This document shows positions 1 through 8,812 of a DNA stretch of 64,000 bases, piece after piece. Under the pieces are notes generated by a model, which worked only from the letters and a program-made list of their open reading frames with translations, did not search any database and was not told the origin of the DNA. The DNA comes from Streptomyces omiyaensis (lineage in GTDB: Bacteria; Actinomycetota; Actinomycetes; Streptomycetales; Streptomycetaceae): contig NZ_BMVV01000018.1 in NCBI RefSeq assembly GCF_014650895.1, positions 86,907 to 150,906 on the forward strand. Direction: 5' to 3'. Position 1 is the stretch's first letter; the number at the start of each line of letters is the position of its first letter. Both the position numbers and the translations under genes were made by a program.

Positions 1-79
1 GGCAGGGCCCGCCGAGCCGCGAGCAGCCGGCCGGACCTCATGGCGCACGAAGAGCACCACCTTGGACGAGGAGAGTGGA

Positions 80-1420
80 ATGCGCACTTCCAGCAGCAGA
101 CGCGGACGCCGTACGACCGCCGCGGCGGTCGCCGCGGTGGTGACCGGCACGGTCCTGCTCACCGGTTGCGGAAGCGACGGGGACGACAAGGACGGGGGGA
201 AGGCCGGCGGCACGATCACGCTGCGGGTCGGCACCTTCGGATCGTTCGGCTACGACAACAAGACCGGCGCCAAGCTGTACGCCGAGTACGAGCGGCTCCA
301 CCCGAACATCAAGATCGAGGAATCGAACGTCGCCGACGGCCAGAAGTACTGGGACACCCTGAAGCTGCGCCTCTCCCGGAACAGCGGCGTCGCCGACATC
401 CAGGCGATCGAGGTCGGCTACATCGCCGAGGCCACCGGCGCGACCATGGCCGACAAGTGGCTGGACGTCGTCAAGGACGGCGGCGCCGACACCTCCAAGT
501 TCCTGGACTGGAAGGTCAAGCAGGCCACCACCGCCGACGGCAAGGTCATCGGCCTCGGCACCGACATCGGCCCCATGGCGGTCTGCTACAACAAGGACCT
601 CTTCGCCAAGGCCGGGCTGCCCACGGAGCGCGACGAGGTCGGCAAGCTGTGGAGCGGCGACTGGGCGAAGTTCCTCACGGTCGGCGAGACGTACAAGAAG
701 AAGGCCCCCGCCGGCACCGCCTTCCACGACTCCGCCAGCGGCCTCTTCAACGCGGTGCTCTCCAGCGACCCCGTCCAGTACGCCGACTCCAGCGGGAAGC
801 TGGACTGGGAGAACAGCCCCGGCGTGAAGAAGGCGTGGGAGCTCGGCGTGAAGGCCGCCGAGGGCGGACTCACCGCCAAGCTGCGCCAGTTCGACGAGGC
901 GGGCACCTGGAACGCGGCCTTCAAGAACTCCAAGTTCGCCACCGTCGCCTGCCCGTCCTGGATGACCGGCATCATCAAGGACCAGGCCGGTCCCGCCAAC
1001 CAGGGCAAGTGGGACATCGCCGCGCCGCCCGTCGCCGGAAACTGGGGCGGCGCCTTCCTCGCCGTGCCCAAGGCGGGCAAGCACACCAAGGAGGCCGCCG
1101 AGCTGGCCGCCTGGCTGACCGCGCCCGAGCAGCACGCCAAGGTCTTCGCGGTGAACGGCAACATCCCGTCCTCCAAGGACACCCTCATCTCCCCCGCGGT
1201 GCAGAACGCCAAGCTGCCGTACTTCGGCGACACCCCGGTCGGCAAGATCTTCTCCTCGGCGGCGGCCGGCATCACCCCCGCCGTCATCAGCCGTTACGAC
1301 GGCCAGGTGAAGACCTTCCTCACCGACAACGGCATCCTCGACATCGAGCAGCGGGGAACCGACCCGGCCAAGGCCTGGGAGAACGTCAAGAAGCTGGTCG
1401 ACGACAAGATCCAGCAGTAG
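80..1420 (+). CDS. Sugar ABC transporter substrate-binding lipoprotein (CebE-like)
   Basis: This is the extracellular solute-binding lipoprotein of a carbohydrate ABC importer (446 aa). An arginine-rich, alanine-rich signal peptide ends in the lipobox LLTGC, so the protein is probably anchored through Cys30. The rest is a family-1 sugar-binding fold with the block GLGTDIGPMAVCYNKDLF and the C-terminal GNWGGAFLAVP region, both typical of cellobiose/cello-oligosaccharide binding proteins of the CebE group. I chose ATG 80 over ATG 62 because GAGGAG (68-73) lies six bases before it. Two permease genes and a GH1 beta-glucosidase follow on the same strand, which supports beta-glucoside uptake. No ATPase gene is adjacent; streptomycetes commonly share MsiK. 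The LacI-type regulator expected upstream would lie outside the window. Specificity is inferred. Confidence 0.9.
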   Translation: MRTSSSRRGRRTTAAAVAAVVTGTVLLTGCGSDGDDKDGGKAGGTITLRVGTFGSFGYDNKTGAKLYAEYERLHPNIKIEESNVADGQKYWDTLKLRLSRNSGVADIQAIEVGYIAEATGATMADKWLDVVKDGGADTSKFLDWKVKQATTADGKVIGLGTDIGPMAVCYNKDLFAKAGLPTERDEVGKLWSGDWAKFLTVGETYKKKAPAGTAFHDSASGLFNAVLSSDPVQYADSSGKLDWENSPGVKKAWELGVKAAEGGLTAKLRQFDEAGTWNAAFKNSKFATVACPSWMTGIIKDQAGPANQGKWDIAAPPVAGNWGGAFLAVPKAGKHTKEAAELAAWLTAPEQHAKVFAVNGNIPSSKDTLISPAVQNAKLPYFGDTPVGKIFSSAAAGITPAVISRYDGQVKTFLTDNGILDIEQRGTDPAKAWENVKKLVDDKIQQ

Positions 1421-1510
1421 CGGGGACCGTGCGCCGGCCCGCCGCCACCTGCCGGCGGCGGGCCGGCACCGTCCGCACCACCGCACGCATCGACCTGGAA
1501 GGACGCCCCC

Positions 1511-2521
1511 GTGGCCACCTCCGTACGGGCGACGCAGGACGGCACCCCGCCGCCCGCCGCACCGCCCTCCCCGCCCGCCCCGCGCGGCCGGCGCCGCCGC
1601 CCCGGCCCGGGCGGCTGGCGCAGCACCCTGTACCGCTGGGACGTCAAGGCGATCCCGTACGTCTTCATCGCCCCCTTCTTCCTCACCTTCGCCGCGTTCG
1701 GCCTCTTCCCGCTGATCTACACCGGGTGGCTGTCGCTGAACCGCGTCGAGCTCGGCGGCACCCCCGAATGGAAGGGCCTGGAGAACTACACCGACCTGGC
1801 GACCAGCGAGTTCTTCTGGAACGCGCTCCTCAACACCTTCACCATCGGTGTCATCTCCACCGTCCCGCAGCTGCTGATGGCCCTCGGCCTCGCCCACCTG
1901 CTGAACTACAAGCTCCGCGGCCGCGGCTTCTTCCGGGTCGCGATCCTCGCCCCGTACGCCACCTCGATCGCGGCGGCGACCCTGGTCTTCGCCCAGCTCT
2001 TCAACGCCGACTACGGGATGATCAACAGCCTCCTGGACTGGTTCGGGATCGACCCGGTCGACTGGAAGAACTCCAAGTGGCCCGCGCAGATCGCGATCTC
2101 CGTCATCGTCACCTGGCGCTGGACCGGCTACAACGCGCTGATCTACCTGGCCGCGATGCAGGCCGTGCCGCAGGACCTCTACGAGGCCGCGTCGCTGGAC
2201 GGCGCTTCCCGCTGGCGCCAGTTCATCAGCGTCACCATCCCCTCCATCCGGCCGACGATCTTCTTCACGATCATCGTCTCCACCATCGGCGCCACCCAGC
2301 TCTTCGGCGAGCCGATGCTCTTCGGCGGCAGCGTCGGCATCAGCGGCGGCAGCGGCCACCAGTTCCAGACGCTGAGCCTGCTCATGTACGAGAAGGGCTG
2401 GATCACCGGCTCGCTGGGCTCCGCCTCGGCGATCGCCTGGGTCATGCTGGCGCTCCTGCTGCTCGTCGGCGGCGTCCAGGCCCTCGTCTCCCGCCGCAAC
2501 CGCAAGAAGCAGGGGGACTGA
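1511..2521 (+). CDS. Sugar ABC transporter permease, MalF type (CebF-like)
   Basis: First membrane subunit of the carbohydrate importer (336 aa). A proline-rich cytoplasmic N-terminus of about 40 residues precedes six predicted membrane segments. The EAA loop that contacts the ATPase is visible as YEAASLDGASRWRQFISVTIP, and family members share the AQLFNADYGMINSLL block. The start is GTG 1511, 90 bases after the binding-protein stop. The next permease begins two bases after the TGA, so the pair is probably translationally coupled. Together with the binding lipoprotein it should carry cellobiose or related oligosaccharides into the cell. Confidence 0.92.
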   Translation: MATSVRATQDGTPPPAAPPSPPAPRGRRRRPGPGGWRSTLYRWDVKAIPYVFIAPFFLTFAAFGLFPLIYTGWLSLNRVELGGTPEWKGLENYTDLATSEFFWNALLNTFTIGVISTVPQLLMALGLAHLLNYKLRGRGFFRVAILAPYATSIAAATLVFAQLFNADYGMINSLLDWFGIDPVDWKNSKWPAQIAISVIVTWRWTGYNALIYLAAMQAVPQDLYEAASLDGASRWRQFISVTIPSIRPTIFFTIIVSTIGATQLFGEPMLFGGSVGISGGSGHQFQTLSLLMYEKGWITGSLGSASAIAWVMLALLLLVGGVQALVSRRNRKKQGD

Positions 2522-2523
2522 CC

Positions 2524-3438
2524 ATGGCCCGCACCCTCGACACCACCCCGGCCGTGGAGCCCCGGACGGCGGGAGAGCGCCCGGCTCGCCGCCGCTTCCG
2601 CCAGACGGCGGGCCGGCAGCACCACGCGGGACCGCTCACCTACGTGCTGCTGATCGTCGCCACGGTGGTCTCCCTCTTCCCGCTGTACTGGAACGTGGTC
2701 GCCGCCTCGCACACCGGCGACCGGGTGGTGCAGGCCCCCGCGCCGCTGCTGCCCGGCTCCCGCCTGCTCGACAACCTCAGCTTCGCCTGGGACCAGGTCG
2801 ACATGGGCGAGGCGCTGATCAACACCACGGTCGTGGCCGGTCTGGTGGCCGTCTCCACCGTCCTCTTCTCCACCCTCGCCGGCTTCGCCTTCGCCAAACT
2901 GCCCTTCAAGGGCCGCGGCATGCTGCTCTCGCTCGTGGTGGCCACCATGACGATCCCGCCGCAGCTCAGCGTCATCCCGCTCTACCAGATCATCACCGAC
3001 CTCGGCTGGTTCGACCAGCTCCAGTCGGTGGTCCTCCCCTCGCTCGTCGCGGCCTTCGGCGTCTTCTTCATGCGCCAGTTCCTCGTCGAGGCACTGCCCG
3101 TGGAGCTGGTCGAGGCGGCCCGGATGGACGGGGCGCACAGCCTGCGGATCATCTGGCACGTGGTCTTCCCGGTGGCCCGCCCGGCCATGGCCGTGCTCGG
3201 CATGCTCGTCTTCGTCCAGGCGTGGAACGACTTCTTCTGGCCCTTCATCGCCCTCACCCCGGACGGCAACCCGACCCTCCAGGTCGCGCTCGCCGGGCTC
3301 GGCGCGGGCAACCACACCGTCGACCACGCCATCGTGCTGACCGGCGCGCTGATATCGACCGTGCCGCTGCTGCTGGTCTTCGCCTTCCTGGGCAAGCACA
3401 TCGTGGGCGGCATCACCGCCGGCGCCGTCAAGAGCTGA
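2524..3438 (+). CDS. Sugar ABC transporter permease, MalG type (CebG-like)
   Basis: Second membrane subunit of the importer (304 aa). It has a basic N-terminus, six predicted membrane helices and the MalG-type EAA motif VEAARMDGAHSLRIIWHVVFP near residue 200. The start ATG 2524 lies two bases after the MalF-type stop. The C-terminus ends in the usual short GITAGAVKS tail. The beta-glucosidase gene follows after 107 bases on the same strand, giving the order binding protein, two permeases, hydrolase that is typical of streptomycete cellobiose operons. Confidence 0.92.
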   Translation: MARTLDTTPAVEPRTAGERPARRRFRQTAGRQHHAGPLTYVLLIVATVVSLFPLYWNVVAASHTGDRVVQAPAPLLPGSRLLDNLSFAWDQVDMGEALINTTVVAGLVAVSTVLFSTLAGFAFAKLPFKGRGMLLSLVVATMTIPPQLSVIPLYQIITDLGWFDQLQSVVLPSLVAAFGVFFMRQFLVEALPVELVEAARMDGAHSLRIIWHVVFPVARPAMAVLGMLVFVQAWNDFFWPFIALTPDGNPTLQVALAGLGAGNHTVDHAIVLTGALISTVPLLLVFAFLGKHIVGGITAGAVKS

Positions 3439-3545
3439 CCGGACCGCCCCACCCCTTCCCGCCCTCCGCTCGGCTCCGTCCGGGTCCGTCGCAGTCGCCG
3501 GACCCGGACGGGCCGCCCCGTACCCCGTGTTGGGAGCCCTCTCCT

Positions 3546-4988
3546 ATGACCGCGTCCGAAACCCGGCCGCTCACCGCCGTCCGCCAGTTCCCCTCCGACT
3601 TCCTCTGGGGCGCGGCCACCGCCGCGTACCAGATCGAGGGGGCGGCCCGCGAGGACGGCCGCACGCCGTCCATCTGGGACACCTTCTCGCACACCCCCGG
3701 CAAGGTCTTCGAGGGCCACACCGGCGACGTGGCCGTCGACCACTACCACCGGTTCCGCGAGGACGTCGCCCTCATGGCCGAACTCGGCCTGAACGCCTAC
3801 CGGTTCTCCGTCTCCTGGTCCCGCGTCCAGCCCACCGGCCGGGGCCCCGCCGTCCAGAAGGGCCTGGACTTCTACCGGTCCCTCGTGGACGAGCTGCTCG
3901 CCGCCGGCATCGAGCCCGCCCTCACCCTCTACCACTGGGACCTGCCCCAGGAGCTGGAGGACGCGGGCGGCTGGCCCGAGCGCGCCACCGCCGAGCGGTT
4001 CGCCGAGTACGCGGGGATCGTCGCCGACGCCGTCGGCGACCGCGTCAAGCGGTGGACCACCCTCAACGAGCCCTGGTGCAGCGCCTTCCTCGGCTACGGC
4101 TCCGGGGTGCACGCACCCGGCCGCACCGACCCGGTCGCCTCGCTGCGCGCCGCCCACCACCTCAACCTGGGCCACGGCCTCGCCGTCCAGGCGCTGCGCG
4201 CCTCGCTGCCGGCGGACCGTCAGATCGCGGTCTCGCTCAACCTGCACGAGGTGCGTCCGCGCAGCGGCTCCGCCGAGGACCTGGAGGCGGCCCGCCGGAT
4301 CGACGCCGTCGGCAACCGCGTCTGGCTCGGCCCGATGCTGGAGGGCGCCTACCCCGAGGACCTGATCGCCGACACCCGGCACCTCACCGACTGGTCCTTC
4401 GTCCAGGACGGCGACACCGCGGCGGCGCACCAGCCGCTCGACTTCCTCGCCATCAACTACTACGCGCCCACCCTGGTGGCGCACGTCGCCGACGGCGAGG
4501 AGAAGCCGCAGGACGACGGGCACGGCGACAGCGCCCACTCGCCCTGGCCGGGCGCCGACCGGGTGGCCTTCCACCGGGCGCCGGGCGAGCGGACGGCGAT
4601 GGGGTGGCCGGTCGACCCGAGCGGCATGTACGACCTGCTGCGCCGGACCTCCGAGGCGTACCCGGACCTGCCGCTGGTGATCAGCGAGAACGGCGCCGCG
4701 TACGAGGACGTGGTCGGCGAGGACGGCGGGGTCCACGACCCCGAGCGCACCGCCTATGTGCACGCGCACCTGGAGGCGGTGCACCGGGCGATGGACGACG
4801 GCGTCGACGTCCGCGGCTACTTCCTGTGGTCGCTCCTCGACAACTTCGAGTGGGCGTACGGCTACGCGAAGCGGTTCGGCATGGTCCACGTCGACTACGA
4901 CACCCTGGTGCGCACCCCGAAGACCAGCGCCCGCTGGTACTCGGGCGTGGCGCGCTCGGGCGGGCTGCACGCGCCCGACGCCGTCTGA
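3546..4988 (+). CDS. GH1 beta-glucosidase
   Basis: Glycoside hydrolase family 1 enzyme (480 aa, normal length), expected to cleave cellobiose or other beta-glucosides in the cytoplasm after import. The family N-terminal signature FLWGAATAAYQIEGA is near residue 19. The acid/base glutamate is in TLNEPW and the nucleophile glutamate in ISENG; LLDNFEWAYGYAKRFG forms part of the aglycone site. ATG 3546 follows GGGAG at 3532-3536. That Shine-Dalgarno lies inside a stretch (3531-3544) matching the CebR consensus at 11 of 14 positions, which might be chance. It closes the sugar-uptake operon and is followed by a strong hairpin. Confidence 0.95.
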   Translation: MTASETRPLTAVRQFPSDFLWGAATAAYQIEGAAREDGRTPSIWDTFSHTPGKVFEGHTGDVAVDHYHRFREDVALMAELGLNAYRFSVSWSRVQPTGRGPAVQKGLDFYRSLVDELLAAGIEPALTLYHWDLPQELEDAGGWPERATAERFAEYAGIVADAVGDRVKRWTTLNEPWCSAFLGYGSGVHAPGRTDPVASLRAAHHLNLGHGLAVQALRASLPADRQIAVSLNLHEVRPRSGSAEDLEAARRIDAVGNRVWLGPMLEGAYPEDLIADTRHLTDWSFVQDGDTAAAHQPLDFLAINYYAPTLVAHVADGEEKPQDDGHGDSAHSPWPGADRVAFHRAPGERTAMGWPVDPSGMYDLLRRTSEAYPDLPLVISENGAAYEDVVGEDGGVHDPERTAYVHAHLEAVHRAMDDGVDVRGYFLWSLLDNFEWAYGYAKRFGMVHVDYDTLVRTPKTSARWYSGVARSGGLHAPDAV

Positions 4989-5014
4989 GCGGGGACGGTC
5001 CGAGCGAGGACGTG

Positions 5015-5052
5015 CCCGGGGGCCGTGCCGGATCACCGGCACGGCCCCCGGG
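5015..5052. terminator. Bidirectional hairpin between convergent genes
   Basis: A 17-bp perfect GC stem (5015-5031 pairing with 5036-5052) encloses the tetraloop atca. It sits between the convergent stops at 4988 and 5069 and probably ends transcription from both sides. There is no U tract, as is usual in Streptomyces. Confidence 0.8.
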
Positions 5053-5068
5053 GCCTCTCGGAGCGGGA

Positions 5069-5539
5069 TCAGATGTCGACGACCCGGTAGCCGATGACGT
5101 AGACGCCGCCGGAGCCCTCGACGCTGCGCCACTGGGTCTCGGAGCCGGCCTCGCTGCCGGTGACGAGGGTGGCGCCGAGCTTGTCGTCGCCGCCGAAGGT
5201 GTCCTTGTCCCACAGGGTCAGGGTGCGGGCCTGCTCCTTGCCGAGGATGAGGGCGGCGTTGCCGTTGCCGTCCGCCATGGAGCGGACGTAGCCGGTGCCC
5301 ATGGTCTGGTAGCCGATGCCGTTGCCCGGCCAGACCTTGACGGCGTTGCCGTTGGCGTCGGTGATCTTGAGGTAGGCCTCGTCGTGGTCGCCCTCGCTGT
5401 TCTTCTGGCAGTGCAGCTCGACGAGCTCGATCCGGACGTAGTCGATCGGCTCGGCGTGGGCGGTGCCGGCGAAGGCGGCGATGCTGCCGATCCCGAGGAG
5501 GGCGGTGGCGGCGAGGCGTGCGGCCCGGTTCTTGCGCAT
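5069..5539 (-). CDS. Small secreted protein of unknown function
   Basis: A 156-residue protein with a Sec-type signal peptide: basic MRKNRAAR, a hydrophobic stretch, then cleavage near AHA-EP. The mature part is about 125 residues, acidic, rich in Gly, Asp and Thr, with alternating hydrophobic residues suggesting a beta-sandwich; DYVRIELVELHCQ opens it and GGVYVIGYRVVDI closes it. Only one cysteine remains after cleavage, so no internal disulfide is possible. I do not recognise the family. It is a monocistronic gene between the sugar operon and an IclR regulator. Confidence 0.8.
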   Translation of the reverse strand: MRKNRAARLAATALLGIGSIAAFAGTAHAEPIDYVRIELVELHCQKNSEGDHDEAYLKITDANGNAVKVWPGNGIGYQTMGTGYVRSMADGNGNAALILGKEQARTLTLWDKDTFGGDDKLGATLVTGSEAGSETQWRSVEGSGGVYVIGYRVVDI

Positions 5540-5672
5540 GGTGTGTCTCCCCCGAAGGTGTGCGTTCTCGTTCTTCCGGTGTGCCGTTCCCCCGGCACGT
5601 CCCTCACTCTGCCGCGGCTCCCCCGTCCCGTTCTACGCGCGTTCCGCTCAACGGAACCCGTCCCGGGAGCGG

Positions 5673-6401
5673 TCAGGGGGCGAGCGCGGCGGACGGGACC
5701 GAGCGGTGCGGTACGCCGCGGGCCAGCGCGCGGCCGAGCGCGGCCCCGGCATCGGCGACGGAGGAGGCGAGCGCGTCGAGCGGCCGGCCGGCCGGCACCA
5801 TCGCGGCGAGCGCGGCGACGGTCCGCCCGTCCCGGCCCCGGACCGGGAAGGCGGCGCAGCACACGCCGTCCACCACGTCCTCCCGGTCGAGGACGGGCCC
5901 GCCCACGAGCGGTCCGCGCAGGGCGTGGCCGGCGGCGGTGTCGAGGCGGAAGGCGGTCCCGTTCCGCACCGGCACGAGCGGCTCCAGCTCGCCCGGGGCC
6001 GAGGCCACGACGATGGCCTGGTCCTCGCGGAGCACGGCGAGGACGACGCTGGCGCCGGTCGCGGCGCGCAGCCGCTGCACCGGCAGCCGGGCGGCGAGGC
6101 GCAGTCCCGGGTGCGGTTCCCAGGCCTGGCCGAGCCGGTAGAGCTGCGGTCCGACGCGGTAGCGGTTGCCGCGCCGTTCGACCGCGCCGACGGTGACGAG
6201 CTGGTCGAGCAGCCGGTGGACGCTGCCCTTGGGCACCCCGCAGACGAGGGCGAGTTCGGTGACTCCGGCCTCGTCGCCGCACCGGCGCAGCGCGTCGAGC
6301 AGGGCGAAGGCCCCTTCGAGCACGCCCCGGCCGCGGCCGGGGCGCCCCGCTCCGGCGGCGGGCTCCGGGTCGGCGGGTCTCGGACTGGTCCCGTGGTCCA
6401 T
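5673..6401 (-). CDS. IclR family transcriptional regulator
   Basis: DNA-binding regulator of the IclR family (242 aa). The winged helix-turn-helix lies at about residues 30-90, with GVLEGAFALLDALRRCGDEA followed by a recognition region PKGSVHRLLDQLVTVGAVER. The C-terminal effector domain contains ASVVLAVLREDQAIVVAS and HALRGPLVGG. I chose ATG 6401 because AGGGGGA lies just upstream on this strand; an upstream in-frame ATG at 6470 has no comparable site. The C-terminal domain is short for the family, so ligand binding may be unusual. Its targets are not evident from the neighbours. Confidence 0.88.
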   Translation of the reverse strand: MDHGTSPRPADPEPAAGAGRPGRGRGVLEGAFALLDALRRCGDEAGVTELALVCGVPKGSVHRLLDQLVTVGAVERRGNRYRVGPQLYRLGQAWEPHPGLRLAARLPVQRLRAATGASVVLAVLREDQAIVVASAPGELEPLVPVRNGTAFRLDTAAGHALRGPLVGGPVLDREDVVDGVCCAAFPVRGRDGRTVAALAAMVPAGRPLDALASSVADAGAALGRALARGVPHRSVPSAALAP

Positions 6402-6561
6402 GGTCGTGTTCCCCCTGTCCTGGCGTCCGGCCGGTGTCCCCCGATGGCCCGGCCCCGGACCCCCTTCCACGATGCCGCAGACCCGGACGCATCACCGAAG
6501 GGTTCCGCGCCGGTGCGTCGCGGCCCGGCCGCCGGGCCGGAGGGCTGCGCGGACGCGCGGG

Positions 6562-6594
6562 GGGCCGGGCCCGTCGGGTGGACGGGCCCGGCCC
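6562..6594 (-). terminator. Terminator after the 2-MIB operon
   Basis: A 14-bp perfect stem (6562-6575 with 6581-6594) and a 5-base loop lie 22 bases beyond the methyltransferase stop. It separates the operon from the codirectional IclR gene. Confidence 0.7.
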
Positions 6595-6615
6595 GGTGAC
6601 CGGCCGCGCAGGGGA

Positions 6616-7506
6616 TCAGACGCGGTCGGCGGCGATCAGCACGTACTGGAAGGAGCCGTCCTTGTACGACTCGATGAACGCCTCCTCGATGCCGGTGACC
6701 AGCGACGAGGTGGCGCGCAGCTCCCAGTAGGGCAGCGTGTCGGGGGTCAGGTCGATCACGGCCTGGGGCACCAGGCGGTTGTCGGCCATCGCCTTGAGGT
6801 ACTCGCGGCGCGAGTGGATGTTGCACTCGAAGTGGGCGTTGATCTGGGAGACCCACTTGGACGGCTGACCGTACTTGGGGTTCCAGCAGCCGGTGATGGT
6901 GACGTAGCGGCCGCCGACCTTGAGGAAGCGGGAGTGCTCGGCCATCAGGTCGTCGAGGTCGACGTACATGCTGGACTCGTTGTTCCAGGAGGCGGCGACG
7001 GAGCCCTTGTCGAACGGGGTGTCGAGCATGTTGCAGACCCGGGCGCGGACGTGGCCGTCGATGCCGAGCTCGCGGGCGCGCTTGTTGGCGAACTCGGCCT
7101 GGGTGGTGGAGAGGGTGACGCCCTCCACCTTGCAGCCGAAGCGCTGGTGGGCCATGACGCTCGATCCGCCGCGGCCGCAGCCGGCGTCGACGAGGGTGTC
7201 GGCGGCGGTGACCGGGCCGAGGTGGTCGAGGAGGACCTCGGCCTGGGCGGACTCCAGGCGGTGGAGCTCGGCGATCAGCTTCTTCTCGTACTCGCTGTCC
7301 TCGGGGGTGCCGAGGGAGGCGTGGTCGACGGCGCCGATGCCGTAGTGGTGGTGGTAGAGCCCGTCCACGTCACCGAGGCGCAGGTTCACGGGCCGGGCCT
7401 CGGCGTTCCAGTAGCGGGCGATGTCGCCCTGGTACGGAGTCGCCGGGCCGGGGATGAGCGCGGAGGCTTCGGTGGAGGTCAGCTCGGTGGTCACAGAGGA
7501 ATCCAT
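6616..7506 (-). CDS. Geranyl diphosphate 2-C-methyltransferase
   Basis: SAM-dependent methyltransferase (296 aa) that methylates geranyl diphosphate at C2, the first committed step to 2-methylisoborneol. The SAM-binding motif is LVDAGCGRGGSSVMAH near residue 100, followed by the acidic loop VEGVTLS. The family-typical segments AASWNNESSMYVDLDDL, GRYVTITGCWNPKYGQ and LPYWELRATSSL are present. ATG 7506 gives the usual length. It is the last gene of a three-gene minus-strand operon, 17 bases after the MIB synthase stop, in the order known from other streptomycetes. Confidence 0.96.
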   Translation of the reverse strand: MDSSVTTELTSTEASALIPGPATPYQGDIARYWNAEARPVNLRLGDVDGLYHHHYGIGAVDHASLGTPEDSEYEKKLIAELHRLESAQAEVLLDHLGPVTAADTLVDAGCGRGGSSVMAHQRFGCKVEGVTLSTTQAEFANKRARELGIDGHVRARVCNMLDTPFDKGSVAASWNNESSMYVDLDDLMAEHSRFLKVGGRYVTITGCWNPKYGQPSKWVSQINAHFECNIHSRREYLKAMADNRLVPQAVIDLTPDTLPYWELRATSSLVTGIEEAFIESYKDGSFQYVLIAADRV

Positions 7507-7523
7507 TTCTCGGTGGAAGTCGT

Positions 7524-8756
7524 CTACCAGAAGTCGGGCAGGCTGTAGCGGAACGTGTTGGTCTGGTGCCAGTGGTGGTTGCCGTCGACCCAGGTGGCGA
7601 CGCCCTTGAGGAAGCGGAGCACGGTGGGGACGGCGAAGGTGGCGGCCACTTCGGCGGCGGCGGCCTCGAAGGCGCGCATGAGGTCGTTGTGGACCTCGAT
7701 CGCCTTGAGGTAGGCGTCGCGTTCGGAGAGCTTCTCGCGCTCCGCGAGGACCACCGGGAGGTTGAGGTGGACGCCGGGGCTGGAGAGTTCCTTGGTGTAG
7801 GAGTAGAGGTCGTTGACGATGGTCGTCGCGTTGCCCGCGAGGGCGATGACCCGCTGCATCTCCGGTCGGGCGTGCAGGTCCGCCGGCAGTTCGTAGCCGC
7901 CGACGGTGTCGGTGATGGTGGGGCAGGGGCGGAAGTTGTTGAACTGGCGCATCGCCAGGTACTCCCACACCTCGGGCATGTGGCCGGTCTCGGCCCAGGC
8001 CGCCTCGGCCAGGTAGCCCAGGTGGAGCCGGGCCATGTCGTGCCGGTAGCGGTCGGCCTGGGAGGGCGAGGCCGCGCGGACGAAGTAGTCCATGGCGGAG
8101 CGGTAGGCACGGCGCGGGGCGTCCGAGCCGAGCGATTCCGCCCACGCCGGGGCGTACTCCGGGGTGGTGTGCAGGTGGTCGAGCGCGGTGTGCGCCATGA
8201 GGAGGCGGCCGCCGAGCCCGATCGGGGAGCCGCCGTGGTCCTCGCAGTAGCAGTCGTCGACGGCGTTCTCCGCGACCATGAGCCGGGTCGCGAGCATGAC
8301 GTGGTCGACGGTCGGGGCGTCGGGGTGGCAGCCCACCATGTAGCTCCCGACGGAGAAGCCGTCGAACTGGCCCTCCCACTCGTCGGGGTAGAGCTGGACC
8401 TCGTCCAGCGCCCACTCCTTGATCCGCCGGCTGACCTCGTCCACGCGGGCCGGGTCGGGGTCCGCGACGGGGTGGAAGTAGAGGCCGGGGATCGGCCGGC
8501 CCCGCGCCGCCGGCGGGGCGGAGGGCTCCGCCGGTCCCGGCGGGGCGTCCGGCACCGGGAGGGGTGCCGGACGGGCGAAAGAGACGCTGGCCGTGCCGAG
8601 TCCGCTGGGTCCGCCGGGGATCCAGCGGGGCGCGGCCTCCGGCGCGGGCGCCTCGGCGGCCGGGCCGGCGGGGGCCCGGTCGAGGACGTCGGCCCCGAGG
8701 CGGGCCGCCGCCGCGGGCAGGTGCGCCGGCAGGGGGGAGAGCCCGGGGTCGGGCAT
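7524..8756 (-). CDS. 2-methylisoborneol synthase
   Basis: Class I terpene cyclase (410 aa) that converts 2-methyl-GPP to 2-methylisoborneol, the musty-odour volatile. Two metal-binding motifs are intact: DDCYCED (aspartate-rich, near residue 180) and NDLYSYTKE (NSE type, near residue 325). The first 90 or so residues are Pro/Ala-rich and presumably disordered. In related systems such an extension directs MIB synthase into an EshA-type encapsulin; the shell gene lies immediately upstream here, 56 bases away. Packaging is inferred from family knowledge, while the cyclase call is direct from motifs. Confidence 0.97.
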   Translation of the reverse strand: MPDPGLSPLPAHLPAAAARLGADVLDRAPAGPAAEAPAPEAAPRWIPGGPSGLGTASVSFARPAPLPVPDAPPGPAEPSAPPAARGRPIPGLYFHPVADPDPARVDEVSRRIKEWALDEVQLYPDEWEGQFDGFSVGSYMVGCHPDAPTVDHVMLATRLMVAENAVDDCYCEDHGGSPIGLGGRLLMAHTALDHLHTTPEYAPAWAESLGSDAPRRAYRSAMDYFVRAASPSQADRYRHDMARLHLGYLAEAAWAETGHMPEVWEYLAMRQFNNFRPCPTITDTVGGYELPADLHARPEMQRVIALAGNATTIVNDLYSYTKELSSPGVHLNLPVVLAEREKLSERDAYLKAIEVHNDLMRAFEAAAAEVAATFAVPTVLRFLKGVATWVDGNHHWHQTNTFRYSLPDFW

Positions 8757-8812
8757 CCGTGACTCCTTGCTGGGTGGTGTGGTCCGTCCCGGAGCCGGGA
8801 CGGACGGGGGCG

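Noticed and set aside
2982..5213. Long minus-strand frame across the permease and beta-glucosidase genes
   Set aside because: It is a GC-skew shadow: the residues are Arg/Gly/Val-rich with no domain, while the plus strand carries clear family proteins. Similar long frames elsewhere were dropped for the same reason.
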